A stretch of 64,000 nt of DNA, taken from contig PMOK01000082.1 in NCBI GenBank assembly GCA_003162425.1, positions 3,262 to 67,261 on the forward strand, read 5' to 3'. The notes under the pieces are model-generated. The model was not told the origin of the DNA. It saw only the letters and a program-made list of their open reading frames with translations, and ran no database searches. Source of the stretch: Bryobacterales bacterium. Its GTDB lineage: Bacteria > Acidobacteriota > Terriglobia > Bryobacterales > Bryobacteraceae. How positions within the stretch are numbered: position 1 is the stretch's first letter; each line of letters starts with the position of its first letter. Shown piece by piece: positions 19,154-28,174 of this stretch. A program made the translations under genes and the position numbers.

Positions 19154-19399
19154 AATGGCGTGGCCTGAATTCTCGGTTTGCCTGTTTGCCTATGCGGACT
19201 TTTGTGGGACCGAATTCGCGCAAGACTTAGACACCGCTAGGTTCGTGAGTTAAAGATTCATTACAAAAGCGGGCGGCTTGCTCTCTCCCGAGTCTAAATC
19301 GTTGTTGGGAGGAGAGCAATGCGAACAGCTGGCCGAAACGGCCGCTAATGCTGGAAGCCGCCGACCAGGACAACCTCGAGTTGCTGGCGGCAACCGAAG

Positions 19400-19590
19400 A
19401 TCGTTCTTCGAGCTACCGAAAGGCTTTCCAACCAGGAAATCGCCCGACGGCTGGGCGTGACGGGCGCAACGGTTGGGAAGTGGAGAGAGGGGTACAGAGC
19501 GCAGAGGATGAGGTTCGTCGGATGATTCGCGCCCTGGGCCGCGCGAGATCGTGGATGCCAAGGTAGAGGAGGCGGCCCTAACTCACCTAA
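19400..19590 (+). pseudogene. IS630-family transposase N-terminal remnant
   Basis: Frame-restored NQEIARRLGVTGATVGKWRE(R)YRAQR HTH; multiple frame breaks, no DDE domain. Confidence 0.55.
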
Positions 19591-19654
19591 CACTTCGAAG
19601 GCTCGGAATTCCTCAACGAATGTCTAACCCAGGACACTAGACTAATACTTTCGT

Positions 19655-21040
19655 TTAGTACGCGGCCCGGAGCCTGATAACAGTTACGTCCGAATCCTGC
19701 GGCTGCGCTGGCAGCTTGATAATCAGGCGGCTATCCAACTGGTCGAAAGTCAACGGCTGGTTTGTGGCAAGCAGACTGGCAGAACGAAACTTCGGCAAGC
19801 CTTGACCCGGCAGTTCGAGCGACTCTCCAGGCCAATCGAAGACGTGCAAGAAAACGTCGCGGCCTCGTGCCGTGGTCCGCACGCCGCCCAGCCCTTGAAG
19901 TGGTCCATAGGTTGTGCCATAGATCGACTCGCCGTTGCGGTCTAGCCACTTGCCAATCGCTTGGAGGCATTCCGTGAACTCGGGCTGAATTGTTCCATCC
20001 GGGCCGGGGCCCACGTTCAAGAGGAAGTTACCTCCGCGGCTTGCCACTTCCACTAGGGTTCGGACGAGTTGTCCCGCCGTCTTGAAGTCGCGGTCATTCT
20101 TGTTGTAGGCCCACGTGCCGTTAATCGTCATGCACGTCTCCCAGAGCCGGAACTCCTCGGGTGTGGGTAGGTAGCCTGGCTTTGTACCCGGGTCCTTGTG
20201 ATCGAAATCCAGATAGTTGCCCTTTACCGGAATGCCTGCGGGCAGGAATTGCTCAGGCGTTTCGAAGTCCCCCGGAATGCCTATGCGATTGTTGATCAGC
20301 GTGTTCGGTTGCTGTTCGAGAATGGCCCGCTGCATCCGATATCCATCGAACTTGCGCTGATTGTACAAGCCATCGAACCAGATGAGTGCAACGTCTCCGT
20401 AGCGCGTAAGCAACTCGCGCAGTTGCATCTCCATGTAGCTGAGATAAGTTGGCCACGTATCGCGGGTTGGCTCACCATTCCAGTTCTCGGCGGCGAGCTT
20501 GGATGTGTCCCGGAACCCTGGATGATTCATATCCGGCGGCGAGTAGTAGAAACCGAGTGGCATCTTCTGGCGCTGGCACGCTTCGGATAACTGCTTCACG
20601 ATATCGTTTTTGTAAGGTGTGTTCGAGATCTTGTAGGTGGTGAATGCGGAATCGAACATGCAAAAGCCGTCATGGTGCTTCGTCGTGAAGACCATATAGC
20701 GCTGACCTGCTGTTCTGGCCAACGCGACCCAGCTATCCGGATCGAAGCGAACCGGGTTGAACCGGCTCGGCAAAGCTCGGTACTCCTGCTCCGTTATGGC
20801 GAATTGCTTCGAAGGACGCATGATCGGCCAGGAAGCTTCCACGCTGGCGACAGAGTAAGGTCCCCAATGGATGAACATGCCAAACTTGGCTTCGCGATAC
20901 CAGGCAGTTCGATGGGCGTCGTCAGCCAGTGATTGAGCCAAAGGTACGGGAGTAGCTTTGGATCCCGTGCTGCGCTGGGGCGAAGCTACCTTCGCAAAAG
21001 AGATCCCGGAAGCGATTGCGAGTAACTGACGTCGATTCAT
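19655..21040 (-). CDS. Alpha-L-fucosidase, GH29, Tat-like signal
   Basis: MNRRQLLAIASG; AKFGMFIHWGPYSVAS, TTKHHDGFCMFDSAFT, VALIWFDG, GGNFLLNVGPGPDG. Confidence 0.93.
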   Translation of the reverse strand: MNRRQLLAIASGISFAKVASPQRSTGSKATPVPLAQSLADDAHRTAWYREAKFGMFIHWGPYSVASVEASWPIMRPSKQFAITEQEYRALPSRFNPVRFDPDSWVALARTAGQRYMVFTTKHHDGFCMFDSAFTTYKISNTPYKNDIVKQLSEACQRQKMPLGFYYSPPDMNHPGFRDTSKLAAENWNGEPTRDTWPTYLSYMEMQLRELLTRYGDVALIWFDGLYNQRKFDGYRMQRAILEQQPNTLINNRIGIPGDFETPEQFLPAGIPVKGNYLDFDHKDPGTKPGYLPTPEEFRLWETCMTINGTWAYNKNDRDFKTAGQLVRTLVEVASRGGNFLLNVGPGPDGTIQPEFTECLQAIGKWLDRNGESIYGTTYGPLQGLGGVRTTARGRDVFLHVFDWPGESLELPGQGLPKFRSASLLATNQPLTFDQLDSRLIIKLPAQPQDSDVTVIRLRAAY

Positions 21041-21058
21041 TTTAAAATCACCTTTCCC

Positions 21059-22096
21059 TCAAGACCGCGAGGCAAGCAGAAACGTCGCGGAAGCCAGCAG
21101 GAGAAGGCTAGCAGCCATCCCGTATTTCGCCGACGGCGGAGCGCCGCGCCACTCCGAAGTCAGCAGTCCCGAACCGTTAGCCGTCATGATCATGAAGATC
21201 TGGAACAGCGCCCACCCAACGGATGTGCCCAGATCGCCGAGATAGACCGAACCTACGCCGTAGACGGCGAAAGCCCCCATCCATAAAACCCCCATAGCGA
21301 TCCCGCACCAGGCATCCGCGCCCCACCCCCCTCGAAAAAACTTCCATGTGCCATTGCGGGAGAGCCGAACCGCAGCATAGGAGACGTTGGGCACAAAGCC
21401 GCCTAACAACGCGATGGGCCATACGGCATAGCCGGCGCTTTCGGGAGAGTTCCCCATCCGCACCGCCTGCCGGGCGATACCGTCCCCGAATGCAAAGGCG
21501 TAATTCAGCATGGGCGCCAGAATTCCGCATAAGACAGCCAGGCCGAGCGCGGTGCTGTAGCCACTCTCCCGGGCCGGGCGTGCCGCGGTTCCGGTTTTCT
21601 CGCGCATTCTCCCGGCCCAGGCGGCGAGCGCGACTCCCACTATCATTACGGCAACCCCGCAAAAGACGATTAAGCCCCGGTAGCTGGCGGCAACATCGCG
21701 ATGCTTGACGAGCAGCGGGACGAGCGTTCCGAAAAGCGCCCCAAGACCCACAATTACGGCGTATCCGAGCGCCATCCCGAGCCGCGCGATGCACAGACCG
21801 AACAGCACCTGCGCGATTCCCCATCCTGCTCCGAACAACAGCGACGGCGCGAATGTCATGAGGGGCAGTGAACGATATACTGCCGGCAAGTCCGCCACGT
21901 TTTTCAGAGCGAGCGCCCAGGGAAGGATGATTAGGGAAACGATGCTAAAGACAAGCCACACGCATTCCCACGGCCACCGGCGGGCGTACTTCATGGGCAG
22001 CATGCATGTGCCGGAGAGCAAACCCGCCAACAGCGTCAACGCAAAGCCGATTCGAAAATGTTCCAAGGTCAGCGGCTCCCCGGGATGAGGTCGCAT
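21059..22096 (-). CDS. RhaT-like sugar/proton symporter
   Basis: LAGLLSGTCMLPMKYARRWPWECVW, GWGIAQVLFGLCIARLGMALGYAVIVGL; about 10 hydrophobic segments. Confidence 0.85.
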   Translation of the reverse strand: MRPHPGEPLTLEHFRIGFALTLLAGLLSGTCMLPMKYARRWPWECVWLVFSIVSLIILPWALALKNVADLPAVYRSLPLMTFAPSLLFGAGWGIAQVLFGLCIARLGMALGYAVIVGLGALFGTLVPLLVKHRDVAASYRGLIVFCGVAVMIVGVALAAWAGRMREKTGTAARPARESGYSTALGLAVLCGILAPMLNYAFAFGDGIARQAVRMGNSPESAGYAVWPIALLGGFVPNVSYAAVRLSRNGTWKFFRGGWGADAWCGIAMGVLWMGAFAVYGVGSVYLGDLGTSVGWALFQIFMIMTANGSGLLTSEWRGAPPSAKYGMAASLLLLASATFLLASRS

Positions 22097-23313
22097 GAAA
22101 GGCCGGGCTCCTGCGCCGTAACATACTTTCCGTTTTCGACCACGGCCGGATGCACGAAGTGCTGGCGCAAGTGGGGAATGTGCTCAAGAAAGACGACCGG
22201 ATGGCCAAGCGCCACGTGATTGAACAGGACCAGGTGCTGGTGAATTTGCCCCATATCTCCCACATGCGGCACCACCGGCATCTCGTATCTCCGCGCCAGC
22301 AGGCTGACCGCGAGGAACTCGGCAACGCCGGCCAGACGCGTGCAATCCGCCTGCGCAAAGTGCATGGCGCGACTTAGCATGAAGTTGCGGAACATTATGC
22401 GATTGGGTACATGCTCACCCAAGGCGATGCGGAGGGGCGCGATTCGGTCGGCGAGCCGGACGTGTCCTTCGATATCGTCCGGATGAGTGGGCTCTTCGAT
22501 CCAATAGGGATCGATCTCGCGCACAGCCTCGCACACGCGGGCGGCCTGTTGCACCGTCCATTGTTGATTGGCGTCGAGCATAATCCGGCACTCGGCTCCG
22601 GCGAGTTGGCGAAGCAGGGTAGCGCGGCGTACGTCTCGCCTCCAGTCCGCGGAACCAACCTTGAGCTTCAGTGCCCGGAAGCCTCTGTCGAGCGCCTGTT
22701 TCACGTTGTCCGAGAGTTGCGCCTCGTCGTACTGAAACCAACCGACGGAGGTGTCGTAACCGGGATATCCGTCTACGAGAACATGTTCGCGTTCCGTTCG
22801 GCGTTCGCGCTCCGCCTCGATCATTTCAACGGCCTGCTCGCGGGTTAAATCTTCTTCGAGATAACTGAGGTCCAGCAGATTCGCCAACTCGCGCGAACTC
22901 AGATCGAGGAGCAGACGCCACAAAGGCACGCCGCGCGCTTTCGCCCAAAGATCGAAACAGGCGTTCGTCAAAGAAGCCAGAGCGAGGTGAACAGCACCTT
23001 TGTGCGGCCCCAGCCACCGCAGGCTTGCGTCATCCGACAGTTTGCGGCTCACCGCGCCGAAGTCGGACATCAAGTCTTCAATAGGTATTTTGGGAAGCAA
23101 TTCGCCAAGCGCTGCGATCAAACGGCAGACGATCTCGTTGCCATTGCCCAAAGTGAGAACGATTCCGCAACCCGAAATGCCATCCGCGGCGATCAACCGC
23201 GTGACCGCGAACGCGTATTGGACCACATTGTGAACAGCGTCCGTGCCGGCGCCCGCTTCCAAATCGAACCGGCGGTCCTCCGTCTCAACGCGCAAGATAG
23301 TGACGGACTTCAT
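22069..23313 (-). CDS. L-fuconate dehydratase-like enolase superfamily enzyme
   Basis: LTLGNGNEIVCRLIAAL, VDGYPGYDTSVGWFQYDE, LKLKVGS, MLDANQQW, YWIEEPTHPDDIEGH, LGEHVPNR. Confidence 0.88.
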   Translation of the reverse strand: MKSVTILRVETEDRRFDLEAGAGTDAVHNVVQYAFAVTRLIAADGISGCGIVLTLGNGNEIVCRLIAALGELLPKIPIEDLMSDFGAVSRKLSDDASLRWLGPHKGAVHLALASLTNACFDLWAKARGVPLWRLLLDLSSRELANLLDLSYLEEDLTREQAVEMIEAERERRTEREHVLVDGYPGYDTSVGWFQYDEAQLSDNVKQALDRGFRALKLKVGSADWRRDVRRATLLRQLAGAECRIMLDANQQWTVQQAARVCEAVREIDPYWIEEPTHPDDIEGHVRLADRIAPLRIALGEHVPNRIMFRNFMLSRAMHFAQADCTRLAGVAEFLAVSLLARRYEMPVVPHVGDMGQIHQHLVLFNHVALGHPVVFLEHIPHLRQHFVHPAVVENGKYVTAQEPGLSCDLIPGSR

Positions 23314-24089
23314 CGCCGGTAGCCTAGTTCCGCGCCCCCGCTAACGGGAAGGATGCAGCCCGTGATGAAACGCGCTTTCTCGGACAATAGAAACACAGCG
23401 GCATCGGCGATCACGTCGCCTTGCGGACAGTATCCAAGCGCGTGAATCTGATCCAGGTACGTTCGGATCGACGTTGCATCCGGTTGCTCGCCGCACCAGC
23501 GTTCGAGCGTCGGGGTCCAAACACCAGCCGGACAAACGGCATTGACTCGGACGCCGAACCCGGCATAGTCAAGCGCCATGGACTTCGTTAGCGCGATCAT
23601 GCCGCCTTTGGTTGCCGTGTAGGCGGCGTGAATCGATTGCCCGATGAGACCCACCATGCTGGCGGTGTTCAGGATGACACCACGGGTTTGCTTCAGCATG
23701 GGCAGCGCTGACCTCGTCGTCCAATAAACGCTTTTTAGATTGACATTAAACAAACTGTCCCACTCCCGCTCTGAGGTTTCCTCCAACGTCTTGGAAGGAC
23801 TCGCAATTCCTGCGTTGTTGTGCACCGCGTCGATCCGGCCAAAATGGGAGAATGCTGTTTTCACGGCACGGTCGACCGAGGCGCCATCAGCGACATCACA
23901 CATCAGGGCGATGCTGCCGTCGCCCGCATGCGCCGTCCCCTCCGCGGCGTGCTCGTCGACATCGACCACCACGACCTTCGCGCCTTCAGCTGCATAAACA
24001 ATCGCACATGCGCGGCCGATTCCGCTCCCGCCTCCGGTAATGAACACGACCTTGTCTTCGAGTAGCATCTTGGCCCTATTGCGCCTCAT
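23310..24089 (-). CDS. SDR oxidoreductase, probably 2-keto-3-deoxy-L-fuconate dehydrogenase
   Basis: VVFITGGGSGIGRACA, NNAGIA, YTATKGGMIALTKSMALDYA; coupled to the fuconate dehydratase; substrate inferred from context. Confidence 0.82.
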   Translation of the reverse strand: MRRNRAKMLLEDKVVFITGGGSGIGRACAIVYAAEGAKVVVVDVDEHAAEGTAHAGDGSIALMCDVADGASVDRAVKTAFSHFGRIDAVHNNAGIASPSKTLEETSEREWDSLFNVNLKSVYWTTRSALPMLKQTRGVILNTASMVGLIGQSIHAAYTATKGGMIALTKSMALDYAGFGVRVNAVCPAGVWTPTLERWCGEQPDATSIRTYLDQIHALGYCPQGDVIADAAVFLLSEKARFITGCILPVSGGAELGYRR

Positions 24090-25362
24090 ACGATTTATGG
24101 CATTCGGCGATTCCCTTCTCCATCGCGTCGAGAGCTGCCGGAATCCCCATCTCGCCGGTCATGGCGGAACGAACCGTACGCCAAAGCAGCTCCTCGATCG
24201 CGGGATAGTAAGGAAGGCTGGGCGGAACTAGCACGTCTTCGGCGATAACACAATCCAGCAGCCTCCAGCGCTCGCTCTCCGCGGCGGGCGCTTCGGAACG
24301 CATTTGCGCAACTACGGCCGGGCGCGCGGGAACCGACCCTTGACGCGCTTCTTGCAGTTGCTGTTCGGGCGAGGTGAGAAACCGAAGGAGTTGGATCGCC
24401 TCTGGCCGCTGGATGCCGCGCCGCGTGAGTGCGAAAGTATGCGATCCGGCATATGCTTTGTGGATTCCGCCGGGCCCGGCGGGCATTCTGGCCAAGCCGA
24501 GTTGGCCGCTCACCTGAGATACGGCAGGATCGTGATACACGCCGTAATAGCCCGGCCAATCGCAAATCATTGCGGCAAGGCCGTCGCGGAAACACTGGTG
24601 CGCCTCGTCGTAACGCCACTCAACCACTCGCGCGGGAACCGCACCCGAACCGTACAACTCACGAATGACTTCCAGCGCCCAGGTGCCACCCGCATTGTTT
24701 AGCTGCGGGATCTTCGATTGAGGGAATAAGCGTGCACCGGCCATCTCAGCCAATTCAAAAAACATTCCGAACAGGCCGGAGCCCCGTCCGGTAAATACGA
24801 AACCAAAAAAGCCGCGGCCCGTCGATAGCCGGCGTGCTGTCTCGATGAGTTCCGTCCATGTGCCTGGGGCCTGCACCATTAGGTCCCTTCGATAATGCAG
24901 CAATTTCACATCGATGTTGCGCGGCAGCCCATAGAGGCGGCCTTCGATTCTTGCGCGCTCCATGAGCGGCGCATAGAAATCGGCGATATTGAGTTGACTG
25001 ATAGCGTCATCAAGAGGCGCGAGAAAAGATAGCTGCGACGGCGCGTACTTGGTGTGCGTGCTTACCAGGTCGTACGTGACCTCGGGCAACGACGCGAGAT
25101 GCGCATTCAACTGCTCGTGAGGAGCGCGAAAGCCGATGTTCACGCGGGTTCCCGCCGCGCGCTCGAAATTGGCAATGCACGCGTAGAGTTGGTCATACAT
25201 GGGGCCACTGATCAATGCGACGCACAACGGATCAGGCATCGACGTGCTACCCTTTCCGTCCGCGCGACCGCTGACCATTGTGATGAGCTTCCATGGATCC
25301 TTCGACGCTCTCCCGGGCTGCATAGGTCGATGCGGCGAAGATCCGGATACAGTGCTGTACAC
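24076..25362 (-). CDS. Family-1 solute-binding-like protein without obvious signal peptide
   Basis: SBP-type motifs (YDLVSTHTKYAPSQLSFLAPLDD, YGLPRNIDVKLLHYRRDL, GSHTFALTRRGIQRPEAIQLLRFLTSPEQQ); start uncertain. Confidence 0.72.
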   Translation of the reverse strand: MYSTVSGSSPHRPMQPGRASKDPWKLITMVSGRADGKGSTSMPDPLCVALISGPMYDQLYACIANFERAAGTRVNIGFRAPHEQLNAHLASLPEVTYDLVSTHTKYAPSQLSFLAPLDDAISQLNIADFYAPLMERARIEGRLYGLPRNIDVKLLHYRRDLMVQAPGTWTELIETARRLSTGRGFFGFVFTGRGSGLFGMFFELAEMAGARLFPQSKIPQLNNAGGTWALEVIRELYGSGAVPARVVEWRYDEAHQCFRDGLAAMICDWPGYYGVYHDPAVSQVSGQLGLARMPAGPGGIHKAYAGSHTFALTRRGIQRPEAIQLLRFLTSPEQQLQEARQGSVPARPAVVAQMRSEAPAAESERWRLLDCVIAEDVLVPPSLPYYPAIEELLWRTVRSAMTGEMGIPAALDAMEKGIAECHKSYEAQ

Positions 25363-25736
25363 ACTGGCCGGCGAGAATCGGATTGCCCTCGCGGTTCATG
25401 TCCGGCACCAGACGTTGATTCGGCAGGTCGCCAATCCAGGCGTCCGGTTCTTGCTCGCTCGTGAGGACGCGGATCTGAATAAACGCAATAGCGGGAAGAG
25501 GAATTTCGCTCCGATCTCGGCCAACACAGGGTTGCCGGGCGCACTCGTGAGCGCGATATGAAAGTGGGGATCTCTCTGAACGGCGCCTGCGCCAGGCTGA
25601 ACTCCTGAGGCCAAATGGTTTCCGCGACTCGATGCCGGGCGTGGAGACGGCCCGTCACGATGACTTGCTCAAGCGCCGAGGCAAGTTGTTCTTTCAGAAG
25701 GACGCCGTGCGAGGCGTCATCGAGAAGGGCGGGCAT
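25230..25736 (-). pseudogene. GntR/FCD transcriptional regulator, frameshifted
   Basis: LKEQLASALEQVIVTGRLHARHRVAETIWPQEFSLAQAPFRE (ORF 25212-25736) continues in another frame as FCD-like RDPHFHIALTSAPGNPVLAEIGAKFLFPLLRLFRSASSRA (ORF 25396-25614). Confidence 0.6.
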
Positions 25737-25963
25737 AAGTCGCTCAGATGGAGTATATCTAAACCAACGGCGGTCGTAAATGGTTGGTTAGGCCTTTGAA
25801 AAACTAATAGGGCTTATTTCGACCCTTTGGGAAAATCTCGAACATCGCAGCCACCCTGCACCTGTATCGCGCCGCCGTCGTGCGTCTGGCGGCCGCGCCT
25901 GAGGGAGCAATCCGAACAATCGGCAGTGTGTATAACGGCCGCCGGTTCGCTATAGTTTTCAGC

Positions 25964-28174
25964 ATGGACCTGCGGCGAGTTCCCGCTCGGAGGGTTAGCG
26001 ATCATGCAGCGCTCCGTTGGCTCGCCGCCTTGTCGTTCTTCATCGCCGCTGGTGGAAGTAGAAGCGGGTTCGCCCAGGAGTTAGACACAGCCATTCGGCA
26101 GCAGGGCGAAAGCCGTTTCACGGTGATGGATGAGGTACGGGATTCACAGGAGCGAACCGCTTATCTCAAGCTCTATCGCAAGAAGAAGCCCGAAGAGAGG
26201 CACAGTTTGGCGGAGCGTTTCATTGAGACGTATCCGCAATCGTGGCTTCTGGGGCACGCTTATGAGGCGGCCGCTAAAGCGTCCATCGATCTCGGCTCCT
26301 ATGACCGAGCTATCCAAGAGGCAAAGCAATCTTTACGTTTGTTTCCTGAGAATCCCCTCTTACTGGTTCCGTTGGCGAACGTTGCGGCGCAACAAGGATT
26401 GATGCCTCTCGCCGAGAGGACGGCCAAAGATGCCTTGGAGTATCTGGATGAATTCGGGCCGCCGGCTGGTACGAAGCGGAAGGCCTGGCCGGAGCTGAGG
26501 GACAAACTGAAGGCATCGGCCCGCTTCGCGCTGGGCAGAGTATACGCCAGCGAGGGTCTCGCCGCCTCGGGCTCGTCAAGGCGCGCTCTTCAGTTGAAGT
26601 CGTTCGACGAACTGACAACGGCATTGCAGTTGAACCGGAACGATGCGGAGATCTACTACTTGCGAGGCGTTGTGGAGGAGGCTCTGGGCCGGTCGGCTGA
26701 CGCCGCGTCAGACTATGCCGAAGCGGCCCGGCTAGGACACAATCTGCAGGAGACGGCGGCGAAATCGTTGCGGCGCATTTACGCCGCCGACCGAAGGCGC
26801 AACGGAGCAACGATTTCGATTCACCCGGGACCAGGAGACGACTCCGGCTTCAACAAATTTCTGGCTGGCCTGCCACCGCCCAAGATTCCAGCAGCGGAGA
26901 ATCGCACCAGTGCCACGGAGGGGGAACCGGGGCCGTACGCAGGGTCATCGTCCTGCGCCCCTTGCCACGGGCGTGAATACGAGTCGTGGCGGCAGACTGG
27001 TATGTCGCGCATGTTGCGTCCGTACAAAGCCGAGAACATCATGGGCGATTTCAGTCCCGGCACCCAGTATCGAGGCGACGATGGCGCAGTCATTCGTTTG
27101 GGTAACGACGGCCGGCCTTTCTTCGAGATGTCCGCGAGTGACGGGCACCTTGCGAAGTATCATGTCGACTTCACCATCGGCTCGAAATGGCAACAAGGGT
27201 ATGTAACGCGGCTCCCCGACGGTCGAATGCAGGTGCTTCCCATTGAATACAACAAGATTCATGGCCAATGGGTGAACTATTGGAAATGGATTGACCCGCC
27301 ATCGAGCGATCGCGCCGACATAAGTAAGTTTCCGCGGCTGCTTCCGGCCACTAACTACCAGCTGAATTGCGCCATGTGCCATACCAGTCGGTTGCGAGCG
27401 GCGTCCACTCTAGAAGAAAGCATGATGCAAGCTCGGTTTCAGGAAGCCGGCATCGACTGCGAAATGTGTCACGGTCCCTCAAAGCAGCACGTCGACCGGA
27501 TGCAGCGGGAAAACCGGAATTACTCGATAGATTCGACAGGCACAGACGGGTTAGCGGCCCCGGTGAACTTCCAAAAGACGAAAAATAGGGAAGAAATAAA
27601 GGTTTGTGCGCAATGCCACCGTCAATCGGCGGAAAGAGAAGCTAGTGTGCATAATGAACTGAATTACTCGTCAACCGGACCGAGCTTTCTCTTGCCCAGT
27701 GTAAGCCGCAACTACCCGGAGTTCCTGCGGCGCGCTTTCTATAAGGACGGGCGGTTCCGGGAAACGACATTCATTGTCGAAGCGTTCACCCGCTCAGCTT
27801 GCTATCGCCAGGGCACGGCGCGCTGCTCCAGTTGCCATGATCCGCATCCGGTGGACGCCGCCACGAATCCCGCATCGCTCAAGTTCCTGGATCATCCCGA
27901 TCAGCGGTGCTTGCAATGTCATGAAAAGTTCCAGAATAGTCCGGAACGACATACCCATCACGCTGCCAGCTCGGAAGGAAGCAGGTGCGAGGCATGCCAC
28001 ATGCCGCGCATCATGAACAGTGTCATGTTCGAAGCCCGTTCTCACGAGATCGATGACCTTCCGGACGCCGGTATGACAGCGCGATTTGGACAGAAGGATA
28101 GCCCCAATGCGTGCCTCCTCTGCCACACCGAAAAGGACACGGCCTGGGTTTCCGATAAGCTGGCGCATTGGTGA
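25964..28174 (+). CDS. TPR-containing multihaem (8 CxxCH) cytochrome c protein
   Basis: N-terminal TPR-like helices; CAPCH, CAMCH, CEMCH, CAQCH, CSSCH, CLQCH, CEACH, CLLCH. Confidence 0.87.
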   Translation: MDLRRVPARRVSDHAALRWLAALSFFIAAGGSRSGFAQELDTAIRQQGESRFTVMDEVRDSQERTAYLKLYRKKKPEERHSLAERFIETYPQSWLLGHAYEAAAKASIDLGSYDRAIQEAKQSLRLFPENPLLLVPLANVAAQQGLMPLAERTAKDALEYLDEFGPPAGTKRKAWPELRDKLKASARFALGRVYASEGLAASGSSRRALQLKSFDELTTALQLNRNDAEIYYLRGVVEEALGRSADAASDYAEAARLGHNLQETAAKSLRRIYAADRRRNGATISIHPGPGDDSGFNKFLAGLPPPKIPAAENRTSATEGEPGPYAGSSSCAPCHGREYESWRQTGMSRMLRPYKAENIMGDFSPGTQYRGDDGAVIRLGNDGRPFFEMSASDGHLAKYHVDFTIGSKWQQGYVTRLPDGRMQVLPIEYNKIHGQWVNYWKWIDPPSSDRADISKFPRLLPATNYQLNCAMCHTSRLRAASTLEESMMQARFQEAGIDCEMCHGPSKQHVDRMQRENRNYSIDSTGTDGLAAPVNFQKTKNREEIKVCAQCHRQSAEREASVHNELNYSSTGPSFLLPSVSRNYPEFLRRAFYKDGRFRETTFIVEAFTRSACYRQGTARCSSCHDPHPVDAATNPASLKFLDHPDQRCLQCHEKFQNSPERHTHHAASSEGSRCEACHMPRIMNSVMFEARSHEIDDLPDAGMTARFGQKDSPNACLLCHTEKDTAWVSDKLAHW

